Of a DNA stretch of 64,000 nt, positions 16,762-30,113 are shown one piece after another. This DNA is from Variovorax paradoxus (GTDB lineage: Bacteria; Pseudomonadota; Gammaproteobacteria; Burkholderiales; Burkholderiaceae_C): positions 1 to 64,000 of the forward strand of contig NZ_JAUSXG010000001.1 of assembly GCF_030815855.1 (NCBI RefSeq), written 5' to 3'. The notes beneath the pieces were generated by a model that was not told where the DNA came from, searched no databases, and worked only from the letters and a program-made list of their open reading frames with translations. Positions within the stretch are counted from its first letter, which is position 1. Each line of letters opens with the position of its first letter. The position numbers and the translations under genes were made by a program.

Positions 16762-18942
16762 ATGGCGTGTCGGGCTCGATGTTCGGCAACACGCGCCCGC
16801 GTGGCCGCTGTGCCGGGACGGGGTGAGCTCTACGTCCACAACACTTCGATGCCGCAATCCACGCACCAGAAAATCGTCTTGGCCGACCGCCACTTCCGTG
16901 CCGGACAGATCGAGCGTTCCGAGGATCTGCTGCGTCAGGTCATCGGACGCAACAAGGCGATTTCGAAAGCGTACGAGTTGCTGGCCTATATCTGCGGCAA
17001 CCGCGATCAGCTGGATGCGTGCGAAGAGCTCCTGCTCAAGGCGTCGAGCTTGCCGGGGTGCTCGGCAGAGGCGCTCTTCTATCTCGGAAGGGTCCAGTTG
17101 CGGCGCGGGCAGGCGCGCGCCGCCCTGCGGTCGTTCCAGCGTGCGGTTGCACGGGGCGGCGATTTCTTCGAGGCCTGGCACGAGACGGGGGTCGCCCACA
17201 GCGCGCTCGGCGAGCACGAGCGGGCCCTGGAAGCCTTTGGGCGCGCACTCGACATCGATGCGAACTCGCCCGAGTTGCACGCCAACTTCGCGCGGACCCT
17301 GGCCGAGCTGCACCGCTTCGATGAGGCGCTTCGGCACTGCGACCAGGCACTGGCGTCAGATCCCGAACTGGTGCGGGCCTGGGTCGAACGCGGGCTTGCG
17401 CTGGCCGAACTCGGACGCGGACCGGAGGCGCTGCGAAGCTGCGAACAGGCCCTGGCGCTGGCGCCGGACGACGGCGCCGCGCTCATGAACCGCGCCATGA
17501 TCCTCGCGCGCCTCGGTCGGCATGCCGAGGCTCAGGCTGCGCACGAGGAGATCGCAAGGCTTCCGCCCGACACCGCCTACGGTCGGGGCCATTGGCTCTA
17601 CAACAACATGCTCGTGTGCCGCTGGTCGGGATGGGAGCGGACGGTGGCCGACACGCTGGCGCGCGTTGGCGCCGGAGAGAAGGCGGCCGTCCCGTTCTCG
17701 CTGCTCGCCACCCCCGCGTGTCCGGCCACGCTGCTGGCATGCGCCCGCACCTACGCGCAGGACCACTATCCGGCCCGCGCAGGCAACACCGGCTTCAAGC
17801 GGCCGCCATCGGAGCGGCGGAAGCTGCGGATCGGCTATTTCTCGTCCGACTTCCGCAATCACGCCACATCCCAGCTGGTGGTGCGATTGTTCGAATGCCA
17901 CGATCGCGAGCGCTTCGAGTGCTTCGGCTTTGCCTTGGGCCCCGCGACGGCGCACCCGATGACCGGACGGGTCGCGGCAGCGCTCGACCGCTTCATGGAC
18001 GTCGGCGACCGAAGCGATGCGCAGATCGCGTCGATGGCACGGGCCGCAGGCGTCGACATCGCGGTCGACCTCAATGGCTTCACCGAAGGCGCGCGTCCGA
18101 GCATCTTTGCGCACCGCGCGGCACCGGTGCAGGTCAACTATCTCGGCTTTCCCGCCTCGATGGGCTGCGACTTCATGGACTACATCGTTGCCGACGCGAC
18201 GCTGATCCAACCCGACGAATACGGCCACTACGCGGAAAAGGTGGTCGTCCTGCCCGGGGCATACCAGGCCAACGATGACACCCGGGCGATCGCCGATGCC
18301 GCATCGACCCGCGAGGACATGGGCCTGCCGGCGCAGGGCGTGGTCTTCGCGTGCTTCAACAACAACTACAAGATCACGCCCGATGTCTTCGAGGTCTGGA
18401 TGCGGCTGTTGCGCCAGGTGCCCGGCAGTGTCCTGTGGCTGTTGAGGGGCAGCGATGCGGCGGTGGCCGGTATCGAGGCCGAGGCCATGGCGCGCGGCGT
18501 CGAATCCGGCCGCGTGGTGTGGGCCGAACGCCTGCCGCTCGCCGATCACCTGGCGCGCCACACGCACGCCGACCTGTTCCTGGACACCTTCCACTACAAC
18601 GCGCACACCACCTGCAGCGATGCACTGTGGGCCGGTCTGCCGGTGCTGACGCTTGCCGGCCGCACCTTCGCGTCCCGGGTTGCTGCGAGTCTGCTGAACA
18701 CCATCGGCCTTCCCGAGCTCGTGACCCGCAGCGTGGACGCGTACGAGGCGGCGGCGCTGGCCCTGGCGACCTCGCCTGCGAAGCTGGCCGCCTTGCGCCG
18801 CCGCCTTCGCTGTAACCGCACCGAGACCCCACTGTTCGATACGCCGCTGTTCGCACGGCGGATCGAAGCTGCCTTCGCGGCGATGTGGGATCGCCATCGG
18901 CTCGGCTTGCCGCCGGACCATATCCGCGTCGGGGCCTCGTGA
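16762..18942 (+). CDS. TPR-repeat protein with O-GlcNAc transferase-like (GT41) domain
   Basis: A 726-residue protein (697 if translation starts at the ATG at 16849). Residues about 35-270 contain tandem tetratricopeptide repeats with the expected A/G/Y/L spacing. Residues about 350-715 match the SPINDLY/OGT catalytic region: LRIGYFSSDFRNHATSQL opens the first half, and the FNNNYKITPDVFEVW, DTFHYNAHTTCSDALWAG and GRTFASRVAASLLNTIGL segments form the sugar-nucleotide half. It probably glycosylates proteins in the cytoplasm. It is a single gene with no flagellin, adhesin or glycan cluster nearby, so the target is unknown. Both candidate starts lack a good ribosome binding site. Confidence 0.85.
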   Translation: MACRARCSATRARVAAVPGRGELYVHNTSMPQSTHQKIVLADRHFRAGQIERSEDLLRQVIGRNKAISKAYELLAYICGNRDQLDACEELLLKASSLPGCSAEALFYLGRVQLRRGQARAALRSFQRAVARGGDFFEAWHETGVAHSALGEHERALEAFGRALDIDANSPELHANFARTLAELHRFDEALRHCDQALASDPELVRAWVERGLALAELGRGPEALRSCEQALALAPDDGAALMNRAMILARLGRHAEAQAAHEEIARLPPDTAYGRGHWLYNNMLVCRWSGWERTVADTLARVGAGEKAAVPFSLLATPACPATLLACARTYAQDHYPARAGNTGFKRPPSERRKLRIGYFSSDFRNHATSQLVVRLFECHDRERFECFGFALGPATAHPMTGRVAAALDRFMDVGDRSDAQIASMARAAGVDIAVDLNGFTEGARPSIFAHRAAPVQVNYLGFPASMGCDFMDYIVADATLIQPDEYGHYAEKVVVLPGAYQANDDTRAIADAASTREDMGLPAQGVVFACFNNNYKITPDVFEVWMRLLRQVPGSVLWLLRGSDAAVAGIEAEAMARGVESGRVVWAERLPLADHLARHTHADLFLDTFHYNAHTTCSDALWAGLPVLTLAGRTFASRVAASLLNTIGLPELVTRSVDAYEAAALALATSPAKLAALRRRLRCNRTETPLFDTPLFARRIEAAFAAMWDRHRLGLPPDHIRVGAS

Positions 18943-19026
18943 GAACATCGCAGCCGCTCGTTTTCCGTTCTTGCCTTGCGCGGATCGCGTGGCGGAGCCC
19001 GAGCGCGTGTGCGTGTGCGTGTGCGG

Positions 19027-20250
19027 CTACGCTGCCTTGCGCGGCCAGAGCCGCACGGCCAGCGCGGCAGCGGCCGTGCCGGTAGCCAGCCCTGTCACGC
19101 CTGCCCAGCCCCATTGGGCAAGCACCAGCGCGCCGAGTGCCGAGCCGGCCGCCATGCCGATGAACATGCTCGTGAACAGCACCGCATTGAGCCGGCTGCG
19201 CGCACCGGGCTCGATGCCGTAGACGATGGTCTGGTGCGCGATCAGCGCCGCCTGCATGCCCAGGTCGAAGCCGATGGCGGCGAGCGCCAGCAGCCAGAGC
19301 TGCGCATGCGGCAGCAACAGCGGCGCCAACCCCATGGCTGCGAACGACACCACCACCAGCCCCGCGCCGAGCCGCGTCACCAGTTCCGGTCCGCTGCGGT
19401 CGGCCAGTCGTCCGGCCAGCGGCGCCGCGAGTGCGCCCGCCGCGCCGGCCAGGCCGAAAGCGCCTGCCGCCGCGCTGCCCAGGTGGAACGGCTCGCCGTG
19501 CAGCATCACCGCCAGCGTCGACCAGAAGGCGCTGAATCCCACCGCCAGCAGCGCCTGGGCCAGCGCGGCGCGGCGCAGCGTGCCGTGGCGCGACCACAGC
19601 GTGCCCAGCGAGCCGAGCAGCGCGCCATAGGCCAGGTGCGTGGTGGGCCGGAAGCGCGGCAGGCCGCGCCAGGCGGCCGCGCCGATGAGTGCGATGCTGG
19701 CCGCGGCCGCGATGAACATGGCGCGCCAGCCGAAGTGCTCGGCAATGAAGCCGCTCACCACGCGCGACAGCAGGATGCCGAGCAGCAACCCCGTCATCAC
19801 CGTGCCGACCGTCTTGCCGCGCGTGGCTTCGGGTGCCAGCGTCGCTGCGGCGGGCACGATGTCCTGCGCCATCGTGGCCGCGAGACCGATGGCGAGGCTG
19901 GCTGCGAGCAGCACGCCGATCGACGGCGCGGCGCCCGCCACCAGCAGCGCCGCGCACAGCACGGCGGCCTTGGCCAGCACGATGCGGCGCCGGTCGAAGC
20001 GGTCGCCCAGTGGTGCCAGCAGAAGAATTCCGAGCGCATAGCCCAGCTGCGTCAGCGTGGGAATGAAGCCCACCGACCGCGCGGAGGCGCCGATGTCGGC
20101 GCCCAGCACGCCGAGCATCGGCTGGGCGTAGTAGAGCGAGGCCGCCGACAGGCCGGCGCCGGTGGCGAGCAGAAGAACCAGCGCAGCGGGCAGATCGCGT
20201 GCCGTCGGTGCAACGGCCTCTATGGCATGCGTTGTTTGAATGGAAGACAT
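19027..20250 (-). CDS. MFS transporter
   Basis: A 407-residue inner-membrane major facilitator with 12 predicted helices. The loop motif GDRFDRRR after helix 2 and its weaker repeat GRLADRSG after helix 8 identify the family. The start at 20250 has AAGGG nine bases upstream. It is divergent from a LysR regulator, the usual layout of an efflux pump and its controller. Sequence character is that of the YtbD/NepI-like drug or metabolite exporters; the substrate is unknown. Confidence 0.9.
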   Translation of the reverse strand: MSSIQTTHAIEAVAPTARDLPAALVLLLATGAGLSAASLYYAQPMLGVLGADIGASARSVGFIPTLTQLGYALGILLLAPLGDRFDRRRIVLAKAAVLCAALLVAGAAPSIGVLLAASLAIGLAATMAQDIVPAAATLAPEATRGKTVGTVMTGLLLGILLSRVVSGFIAEHFGWRAMFIAAAASIALIGAAAWRGLPRFRPTTHLAYGALLGSLGTLWSRHGTLRRAALAQALLAVGFSAFWSTLAVMLHGEPFHLGSAAAGAFGLAGAAGALAAPLAGRLADRSGPELVTRLGAGLVVVSFAAMGLAPLLLPHAQLWLLALAAIGFDLGMQAALIAHQTIVYGIEPGARSRLNAVLFTSMFIGMAAGSALGALVLAQWGWAGVTGLATGTAAAALAVRLWPRKAA

Positions 20251-20329
20251 GGTGTTAACCCTTGAATATCGAGCAAGGGTTGAAATGTGCGCCTCTGAGG
20301 CGTGACTTGGTAGCCCTGAAGATCGCACA

Positions 20330-23205
<2,876 letters not shown>

Positions 23206-23320
23206 CCCACCCCCGAAGCGGCTCACTTCGTGTAGCCGCCTCCCCCTCGAGGGGGCAACACCAGCGGCCCGGCAAAGCCGGTTCCGCGGTGTTCCTGGCG
23301 AAGACCTCCTCGATACCCGC
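23206..23320. repeat. GC-rich REP-like intergenic element, also a likely terminator
   Basis: The gap between two convergent genes holds three stacked inverted repeats. GCGGCT (23218-23223) pairs with AGCCGC (23234-23239). CCCCCTCGAGGGGG (23242-23255) is a perfect palindrome. A long hairpin has outer arms AACACC (23257-23262) and GGTGTT (23288-23293) with further inner pairing. No T tract is present. This kind of multi-hairpin unit recurs in Comamonadaceae intergenic regions by my recollection, and may act as a bidirectional transcript end. Confidence 0.6.
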
Positions 23321-24145
23321 TCAGGGACGGATGCCTCGCCGCCTGCGGTGCCGCGCGTATTCGAGGCTGCTCACGCACACGAGCAGCCAGGCCAGGCCGG
23401 TCAGCAGGCCGGCCACCACGTCGCTGGCGAAATGCACCTGCAGGAAGACGCGGCTGCACGCAATGGTGACGATGAACGCCGCAGTCGCCATGGCCGCCGG
23501 CACATGCCAGCGCGCCGGCAACAGGCGCAGCGCCAGATACATCAGCATGCCGTAGCTCACGATGGCGCCCGCGCTGTGGCCGCTCGGAAAGCTGAAGCTC
23601 GTTTCCAGCGCCAGCCCATGGTCGTGCAGCGGCCGCGCCCGCGCGAAGATGCGTTTGAGCGCGGGGTTCAGCAGCACGATGCCGCCGAGCGCCATCACCC
23701 AGCCCAGCGCCAGCCCGCGGTGCGCATGGCGCCACAGCACCAAGGCCAACACCACGCACACAGGCGCCAGCAGTTCGGCATCGCCCAGGTGCGTGAGCCA
23801 GCTGAAGACCACGAGGGCCGCCCACGGCACATGCTCGCCGATGGCATCGGCCAGCGCCTGGTCGGCCAGGCCGAGCAAGCGCCCGTCGCCGAGCATCGAT
23901 GCGATGTAAGCCACGAGGCTCGCCGCCGCGAGAATCAGCACGAAGCCCAGCGCCAATCCGACTGCCACACGGGGCTCGTCAGGTTCGCCGTTTCCTGAGG
24001 AAATCCTGGCGCGCCGCTGCTGAAGCACCCGGCAGGCGAGGCCGGCGCCCAGCACCGACACCGCGAAAACACACAGGAACCAGGCAAGGGCATGCTCGCC
24101 GAACTGGCGGGCGAGAAGAACGAGGGCTGGAGCTTCCATTGGCAT
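23321..24145 (-). CDS. PAP2-family phosphatase
   Basis: A 274-residue membrane phosphatase with about six helices. The three-part catalytic signature is present: KRIFARARP, FPSGHSAG and SRVFLQVHFASDV, giving the general acid histidine and the nucleophilic histidine. Members dephosphorylate phosphatidic acid, phosphatidylglycerophosphate or undecaprenyl pyrophosphate at the membrane. A metallophosphoesterase gene lies ten bases upstream and a DAGK-type lipid kinase precedes that on the same strand, so the three may form one operon with a lipid-phosphate theme. Confidence 0.92.
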   Translation of the reverse strand: MPMEAPALVLLARQFGEHALAWFLCVFAVSVLGAGLACRVLQQRRARISSGNGEPDEPRVAVGLALGFVLILAAASLVAYIASMLGDGRLLGLADQALADAIGEHVPWAALVVFSWLTHLGDAELLAPVCVVLALVLWRHAHRGLALGWVMALGGIVLLNPALKRIFARARPLHDHGLALETSFSFPSGHSAGAIVSYGMLMYLALRLLPARWHVPAAMATAAFIVTIACSRVFLQVHFASDVVAGLLTGLAWLLVCVSSLEYARHRRRRGIRP

Positions 24146-24154
24146 GCGGGGACC

Positions 24155-24979
24155 CTAAGGGAGCGCCGCGACGCTGGCAAGCCGAAGCCGCAATACTTTG
24201 CCGCACACGAAGGCCTTGTGAGCCGCCGAATGGTCCCACCGCTCCACTTGGCAAACGCGGGTACCACCCATGTTTTCCATGCGCAGCACGTTCACCGAAT
24301 TGGGCTGCCCCGCGCGCACGCGCGACGACACGGCCGTGCCGGCCTGCACCGCCCACGTCGTGCGCGGGCAGCCCGCATAGGCGTCGTGCAGCGAGCGCAC
24401 AAAGGGCAGGTGGATGTGGCCGCCCAGGATCAGGTCGGCGCCCGCATCGGTCCAGCGGGCCACGGCGGCATCGCGCCCGTGCAGCCGGTTGTGCATGTCT
24501 TCCTGGCGCGTGACCATCACCGGCTGGTGCGTGACCACCACGCGCAGCTGCAAAGGCGGCGCGGCCGCGAGCCGGGCCGCGACCCGGTCGACCTGCGCGG
24601 GCGACACCTCGCCGTCTTCGTGCCGGTACCAGCGCGTGGTGTTCACCGTGACCACCAGCCAATCGGCGGACTCGAACACCGGTTCCAGGTCGCTGCCGAA
24701 AGCCTCCGTGTACCTCTCGTAAGGCGCGAACAGGCGTGCCCGCAGATCGAAGAGCGGAATGTCGTGGTTGCCGGGGATGGCCACCACCGCCGGCGCCGCC
24801 AGCCTGTCGACAAAGGCGCGCGCCGCCGCAAACTGCGCCCGCGTGGCCCGCTGGGTGATGTCTCCCGAGAGCACCACCACCTGCGGCGACAAGGCGTGCG
24901 CGAGCCGTTCGAGCGCTTCCATCACGTCGGTCTGCTCGGTGCCGAAATGCGGATCGGAAATCTGGAGCAGGCAGCTCAT
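24155..24979 (-). CDS. Metallophosphoesterase (calcineurin-like)
   Basis: A 274-residue binuclear-metal phosphoesterase, cytoplasmic. The family motifs run in order: D-x-H (ISDPHFG, near the N terminus), GDIT, GNHD (IPGNHDIP), a THQP histidine and GHIH (LGGHIHLP). The ATG at 24979 overlaps the stop of the lipid kinase gene in ATGA, which decides the start. It resembles the cyclic-nucleotide phosphodiesterase-like CpdA group, but the substrate cannot be assigned. Confidence 0.9.
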   Translation of the reverse strand: MSCLLQISDPHFGTEQTDVMEALERLAHALSPQVVVLSGDITQRATRAQFAAARAFVDRLAAPAVVAIPGNHDIPLFDLRARLFAPYERYTEAFGSDLEPVFESADWLVVTVNTTRWYRHEDGEVSPAQVDRVAARLAAAPPLQLRVVVTHQPVMVTRQEDMHNRLHGRDAAVARWTDAGADLILGGHIHLPFVRSLHDAYAGCPRTTWAVQAGTAVSSRVRAGQPNSVNVLRMENMGGTRVCQVERWDHSAAHKAFVCGKVLRLRLASVAALP

Positions 24980-25941
24980 TGCTTGGCGGCCTCCAGTTCG
25001 GGTGCGACATCGGGCCGCACCAGCCACAGCGGCTCGGGCGCCACGCGAAACAACAACGGCATCTCGGCCCAGGCGATCTCGCCGTCGGTGGCCACTTTCA
25101 CGCGGCGCGGGGAATGCGGGCGGCCGGTCTTCACCGTCATCGATTCGAACGGAAAGCTCAACACCTCGTCGGCGCTCCCGAGGCGGCCCAGGGCGCCGCG
25201 CAGCAGCAGGCCGGGCATCGCCATGATCCCTGCTGGCTTCAGCACCACGGCCGCCAGTTGCCCGTTTTCGGGTGCCTCGGCGTGCTCGATGCCGACCTGC
25301 AGCAGCTGCAACGGATTGTTGCCGACGAAAAGCGTCGGCGTGCGCACCTCGCGCTCCTGCCCGCGCCAGGCCATGCGCAGATTCCAGAGCCGGTGGCCGC
25401 GCATCACCGTCAAAAGCCCCGCGAAAAACGCGATCCAGCGGCTGCGGCCATAACGCGCCTTGTAATGTTCGCGCTCTTCCAGCAATTCGGCGTACAGCCC
25501 CATGCTGGCATTGACCAGGAACACGCGGTCGTTGACCAGCCCCACCTGCGCCGGCTGCGGCTGCGCGGTCAGCAGCACCTCCAGCGCCTCGGCCGTATCG
25601 CCCGGAATACCGTGGGCGCGGCTGAAATAGTTGAAGGTTCCCTGCGGCAGCACGCCGAAAGCCAGCCCGCTGCCGAGCGTGGCCTGCGCCACCGTGTTGA
25701 TGGTGCCGTCGCCCCCCGCGGCCACCACCACGCCGTCGACAGCGCGGGCGCGCTCCACCGCCTCGCGTGCGAGCGCCTGCACCGTGGTGCGCTCATCCAC
25801 AAGAAAGATGCGGTGCTTGCGGCCGGCCACGGTGCAGCCTTCCTCGATGATTCGGCGGGTTTCGGCGGTGTCCGCATTGCCCGAGCCGGCGTTGAGCACG
25901 ATGAACAAAGGGGAATTCGGACCGATTCGAGGCGGCAGCAT
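24976..25941 (-). CDS. Diacylglycerol kinase family lipid kinase
   Basis: A 321-residue lipid kinase with the DAGK catalytic domain. GGDGT in [15 protein letters not shown] is the nucleotide-binding signature, NAGSG opens the domain, and GTFNYFSR and the C-terminal DGE segment (VATDGEIAW) are conserved. It phosphorylates diacylglycerol, ceramide or a related lipid. I used the ATG at 25941; a GTG at 26031 would add 30 residues ending near a cysteine in a hydrophobic setting, which is probably fortuitous. It couples to a phosphoesterase gene and precedes a PAP2 phosphatase. Confidence 0.86.
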   Translation of the reverse strand: MLPPRIGPNSPLFIVLNAGSGNADTAETRRIIEEGCTVAGRKHRIFLVDERTTVQALAREAVERARAVDGVVVAAGGDGTINTVAQATLGSGLAFGVLPQGTFNYFSRAHGIPGDTAEALEVLLTAQPQPAQVGLVNDRVFLVNASMGLYAELLEEREHYKARYGRSRWIAFFAGLLTVMRGHRLWNLRMAWRGQEREVRTPTLFVGNNPLQLLQVGIEHAEAPENGQLAAVVLKPAGIMAMPGLLLRGALGRLGSADEVLSFPFESMTVKTGRPHSPRRVKVATDGEIAWAEMPLLFRVAPEPLWLVRPDVAPELEAAKQ

Positions 25942-26187
25942 GTCGGTGGAAACAGGGAGAAAGGAGCACCCCGCAAAGAGCGCAATGCCAAGGGCCGGGG
26001 GGCGGAAAAGACTGGGAAAGGGCGATCGCACGGCAATCGGCCCGCCTTTGTCTCACGGGCCGAGGCGCCGCGCCGGCGGCTGGCATCCCGGCTCGCTGTG
26101 GGAGAGTTGCCCTCCGACCGTAAAATCGTCCGCTTTCGCGATGCTTCGTCGCGCTACGTCCAACGCCCGGTGACGCCGGCCCGCTTC

Positions 26188-27093
<906 letters not shown>

Positions 27094-27096
27094 GCG

Positions 27097-29235
27097 ATGA
27101 CGAGTGTGCAAAAGAATCTGTTGGTCGAACTCTTCGTTGAAGAGCTGCCGCCCAAGGCGTTGAAGAAACTCGGCCAGGCCTTCGCCAACGGCCTGCGCGA
27201 CCAGCTCGTGGCGCAGGGGCTCGCCGAGCCGGCCTCCGTGCTCACCGCCTACGCTTCGCCGCGCCGCCTGGCGGCCCACCTCACGCACGTGGCCGAGCGC
27301 GCCGCCGACAAGGCCGTGTCGCAGAAGCTCATGCCCGTGGCGGTGGGGCTCGATGCCTCGGGCCAGCCCACGCCCGCGCTGCTCAAGCGGCTGGCCGCCC
27401 TGGGTGCCGACGCCTCGGCCGTGCCCGGCCTGAAACGCGCGATGGACGGCAAGGCCGAAGCCCTGTTCTACGAAAGCACCGCCAAGGGCGCGACGCTGCC
27501 CGAGGGCCTGCAGAAGGCATTGGCCGAGGCCATCGCCAAGCTGCCGATTCCCAAGGTGATGAGCTACCAGCTCGAAAGCGGCTGCGAGCTGCCGGGCTGG
27601 AGCAGCGTGAGCTTCGTTCGCCCAGCGCATGGCCTGGTGGCGCTGCATGGCGACGCCGTGGTGCCCGTCGAGGCACTGGGCCTGCATGCGGGCCGCGAAA
27701 CCCATGGCCACCGCTTTGAGGCGGCGGTCGACCCGGTGGTGCTGCGCGATGCCAACAGCTACGCGCTGCAGCTGCAGGACGACGGCGCGGTCATCGCAAG
27801 CTTCGAAGCCCGCCGCACCGAGATCGCGCGCCAGCTCGCAGCCGCGGCCGTGCGTGTCGGCGGCGGCACCGTGCCCATTCATGACGACGCGCTGCTCGAC
27901 GAAGTCACGGCACTGGTCGAGCGGCCCAACGTGCTGGTCTGCAGCTTCGAGCGCGAATTCCTCGAAGTGCCGCAGGAGTGCCTCATCCTCACGATGAAGG
28001 CCAACCAGAAATACTTTCCGCTGCTCGACGCGTCGGACAAGCTCACCAACAAGTTCCTGGTGGTCAGCAACATCAGCCCCGAGGATGCGAGCGCGGTAGT
28101 CGGCGGCAACGAGCGCGTGGTGCGCCCGCGCCTGGCCGACGCCAAGTTTTTCTTCGACCAGGACCGCAAGAAATCGCTGGCCTCGCGCGTCGAGTCGCTC
28201 GGCAAGGTGGTCTATCACAACAAGCTGGGCACGCAGGGCGAGCGCGTCGAACGCGTGATGCGCATTGCGCGCGGCATTGCCGAGAAGCTCGGCGACACCA
28301 CGCTCGCGGCCCAAGCCACGCAGGCCGCGCAGCTCGCCAAGGCCGACCTCGTGACCGACATGGTCGGCGAGTTCCCCGAACTGCAGGGCACCATGGGCCG
28401 CTACTACGCACTGCATGACGGACTCGGCGCCGCGGTGGCCGATGCCATCGAAGACCACTACAAGCCGCGCTTCGCCGGCGACGAGCTGCCGCGCAACACC
28501 GTCGGCCTCGTGGTCGCGCTGGCCGACAAGCTCGAGACGCTGGTCGGCATGTTCGGCATCGGCAACCTGCCCACCGGCGACCGCGATCCGTTCGCGCTGC
28601 GCCGCCATGCGCTGGGCGTGATCCGCATGCTGATCGAGAAAGACCTGCCGCTGGGGCTCGACGCGCTGCTGCAGGACGCCGCCGCCCAGTTCAAGGACAT
28701 CGCAGGTTTCGACAGCGGCAAGGCCACGGTCGAACTGCAAGACTTCATTTTTGACCGGCTTGCCGGCAGCCTGCGCGAGCAAGGCGCGAGCGCGCAGGAA
28801 GTCGATGCCGTGCTGGCACCGCACCCGCAACGCCTGGGCGAAGTACCCAAGCTGCTGGCGGCGGTGCGCGCCTTTGCCGCCTTGCCCGCGGCTGCCGCGC
28901 TGGCCGCTGCCAACAAGCGCATCGGCAACATCCTCAAGAAGGCGCCCGAAGCCGACGCGCACGTGAGCGAGCTGCTGCTGCAGGAGCCCGCCGAGAAGGC
29001 ACTGCACGCCGCGATGGCCGAGGTCGTGCCCGCCGCCAATGCGCAGTTCGATACCGGCGACTACACCGCTTCGCTGCAGACATTGGCCGCGCTGCGGGAA
29101 CCGGTCGATGCCTTCTTCGACGGCGTGATGGTCAATGCCGAGCAGGCCGACCTTCGCCTCAACCGGCTGGGCCTCCTGATGTCGTTGCACGTCGCGATGA
29201 ACCGCGTGGCGCAGCTCGAGCGGCTGGCGGCTTGA
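27097..29235 (+). CDS. glyS: Glycyl-tRNA synthetase beta subunit
   Basis: A 712-residue partner of GlyQ that binds tRNA-Gly and carries the C-terminal anticodon-binding (DALR-like) domain. The LVELFVEELPPKAL start, the ILTMKANQKYFPL segment in the middle and the GDRDPFALRR segment are hallmarks. The ATG at 27097 follows the glyQ stop by three bases, giving a coupled operon. The next reading frames downstream are unlike the usual neighbours (see the two-gene module at 29261-30113). Confidence 0.97.
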   Translation: MTSVQKNLLVELFVEELPPKALKKLGQAFANGLRDQLVAQGLAEPASVLTAYASPRRLAAHLTHVAERAADKAVSQKLMPVAVGLDASGQPTPALLKRLAALGADASAVPGLKRAMDGKAEALFYESTAKGATLPEGLQKALAEAIAKLPIPKVMSYQLESGCELPGWSSVSFVRPAHGLVALHGDAVVPVEALGLHAGRETHGHRFEAAVDPVVLRDANSYALQLQDDGAVIASFEARRTEIARQLAAAAVRVGGGTVPIHDDALLDEVTALVERPNVLVCSFEREFLEVPQECLILTMKANQKYFPLLDASDKLTNKFLVVSNISPEDASAVVGGNERVVRPRLADAKFFFDQDRKKSLASRVESLGKVVYHNKLGTQGERVERVMRIARGIAEKLGDTTLAAQATQAAQLAKADLVTDMVGEFPELQGTMGRYYALHDGLGAAVADAIEDHYKPRFAGDELPRNTVGLVVALADKLETLVGMFGIGNLPTGDRDPFALRRHALGVIRMLIEKDLPLGLDALLQDAAAQFKDIAGFDSGKATVELQDFIFDRLAGSLREQGASAQEVDAVLAPHPQRLGEVPKLLAAVRAFAALPAAAALAAANKRIGNILKKAPEADAHVSELLLQEPAEKALHAAMAEVVPAANAQFDTGDYTASLQTLAALREPVDAFFDGVMVNAEQADLRLNRLGLLMSLHVAMNRVAQLERLAA

Positions 29236-29260
29236 GTTCCTGCGCTCGATAATCCGGACC

Positions 29261-29590
29261 ATGAACCGCCAGCAACAGATCGACGATTTCCTGCTTCAGG
29301 CGCATCGCCTTGCAGTGCGGAGATTGCGCGCCGATCCCGGTCGCATTGCGGACGTGACGGCGACGCTCGAACGTTGGCGCGCGCAAGCCGGCTCTACACG
29401 CTCCGACGCCTATTGGGACGAGTGGCACACCATGCTCGCGGCCGGCGTCGATGCCATCGAAGCGGCCACCTGCGGCACCGATGACCACGCCGTTGCGTTG
29501 CGCAATGTATCTCCTGTCGGGGTGCTGATGACGCAGCGCGAGCGTGGCGTGCTACTGCGCGCGGCGCGGCAAGGTGCCGATGCAGCGTAG
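29261..29590 (+). CDS. Hypothetical protein, partner of the nucleotidyltransferase-like gene
   Basis: A 109-residue soluble protein that I do not recognise. It has no signal peptide or membrane segment and looks mainly helical, with conserved-looking WDEWHTMLAAG and NVSPVGVLMTQRER stretches. It starts 25 bases after glyS and its stop overlaps the next gene by 11 bases, so the two are translated together. By arrangement it could be an antitoxin-like or specificity partner of the nucleotidyltransferase; there is no sequence evidence for that role beyond the coupling. Confidence 0.75.
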   Translation: MNRQQQIDDFLLQAHRLAVRRLRADPGRIADVTATLERWRAQAGSTRSDAYWDEWHTMLAAGVDAIEAATCGTDDHAVALRNVSPVGVLMTQRERGVLLRAARQGADAA

Positions 29591-30113
29591 CGAAGCGGAA
29601 CATGTGCTGCGTGCGGCGGCAGCGATCGCGCAGGAGCAATCTTTTGTCGTGATCGGCAGCCAAGCGTTGTTGTTCCTGCTGAAAGATGCGCCGCCCAGCC
29701 TGCTGATGTCACGCGAACTCGATCTTTATCCCGCGTTGCATCCGGAGAAGGCCGACCTGATCGACGGAGCCATCGGGGCGCTATCGAGCTTCGACGACAC
29801 CTTCGGATACCACGCCGATGGGGTCGGACCCGAAACGGCGGTGATGCCGGGCGACTGGATGCAACGCGCCAGTCTTCACTATGTTGGCGACTTGACGGTG
29901 GTTTGTCCGGAGTTGCACGATCTGGCGTTGTCCAAATGCGTCGCGGGTCGCGAGAAGGACGCCGATTTCGTGCGAGAACTGCTGAAGCTCGATCTGGTGT
30001 CCGCAGTCGCTTTGCAAGAGCGTGCGGCCTTGCTGGATGCCGCAAAGTACCCAGTGGCACAGATCGGCGACTGGATCGAACGGCGCCGCATCGAAGCGGG
30101 AAGGACCCCATGA
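29580..30113 (+). CDS. Nucleotidyltransferase-like protein (DUF6036/AbiEii-like)
   Basis: A 177-residue protein. Its N-terminal half looks like a polymerase-beta-type nucleotidyltransferase: GSQALLFLL at about residues 26-34 matches the G-S motif, and SRELDLYP at about 45-52 sits where the acidic metal ligands are expected (E-x-D instead of the common D-x-D). The ELHDLALSKCVAGREKDADFVREL segment is typical of DUF6036-type proteins as I recall them. It overlaps the upstream 109-residue gene by 11 bases and gmhB by four bases (ATGA). Such proteins occur in toxin-antitoxin-like pairs, but activity here is untested. Confidence 0.7.
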   Translation: MQRSEAEHVLRAAAAIAQEQSFVVIGSQALLFLLKDAPPSLLMSRELDLYPALHPEKADLIDGAIGALSSFDDTFGYHADGVGPETAVMPGDWMQRASLHYVGDLTVVCPELHDLALSKCVAGREKDADFVRELLKLDLVSAVALQERAALLDAAKYPVAQIGDWIERRRIEAGRTP

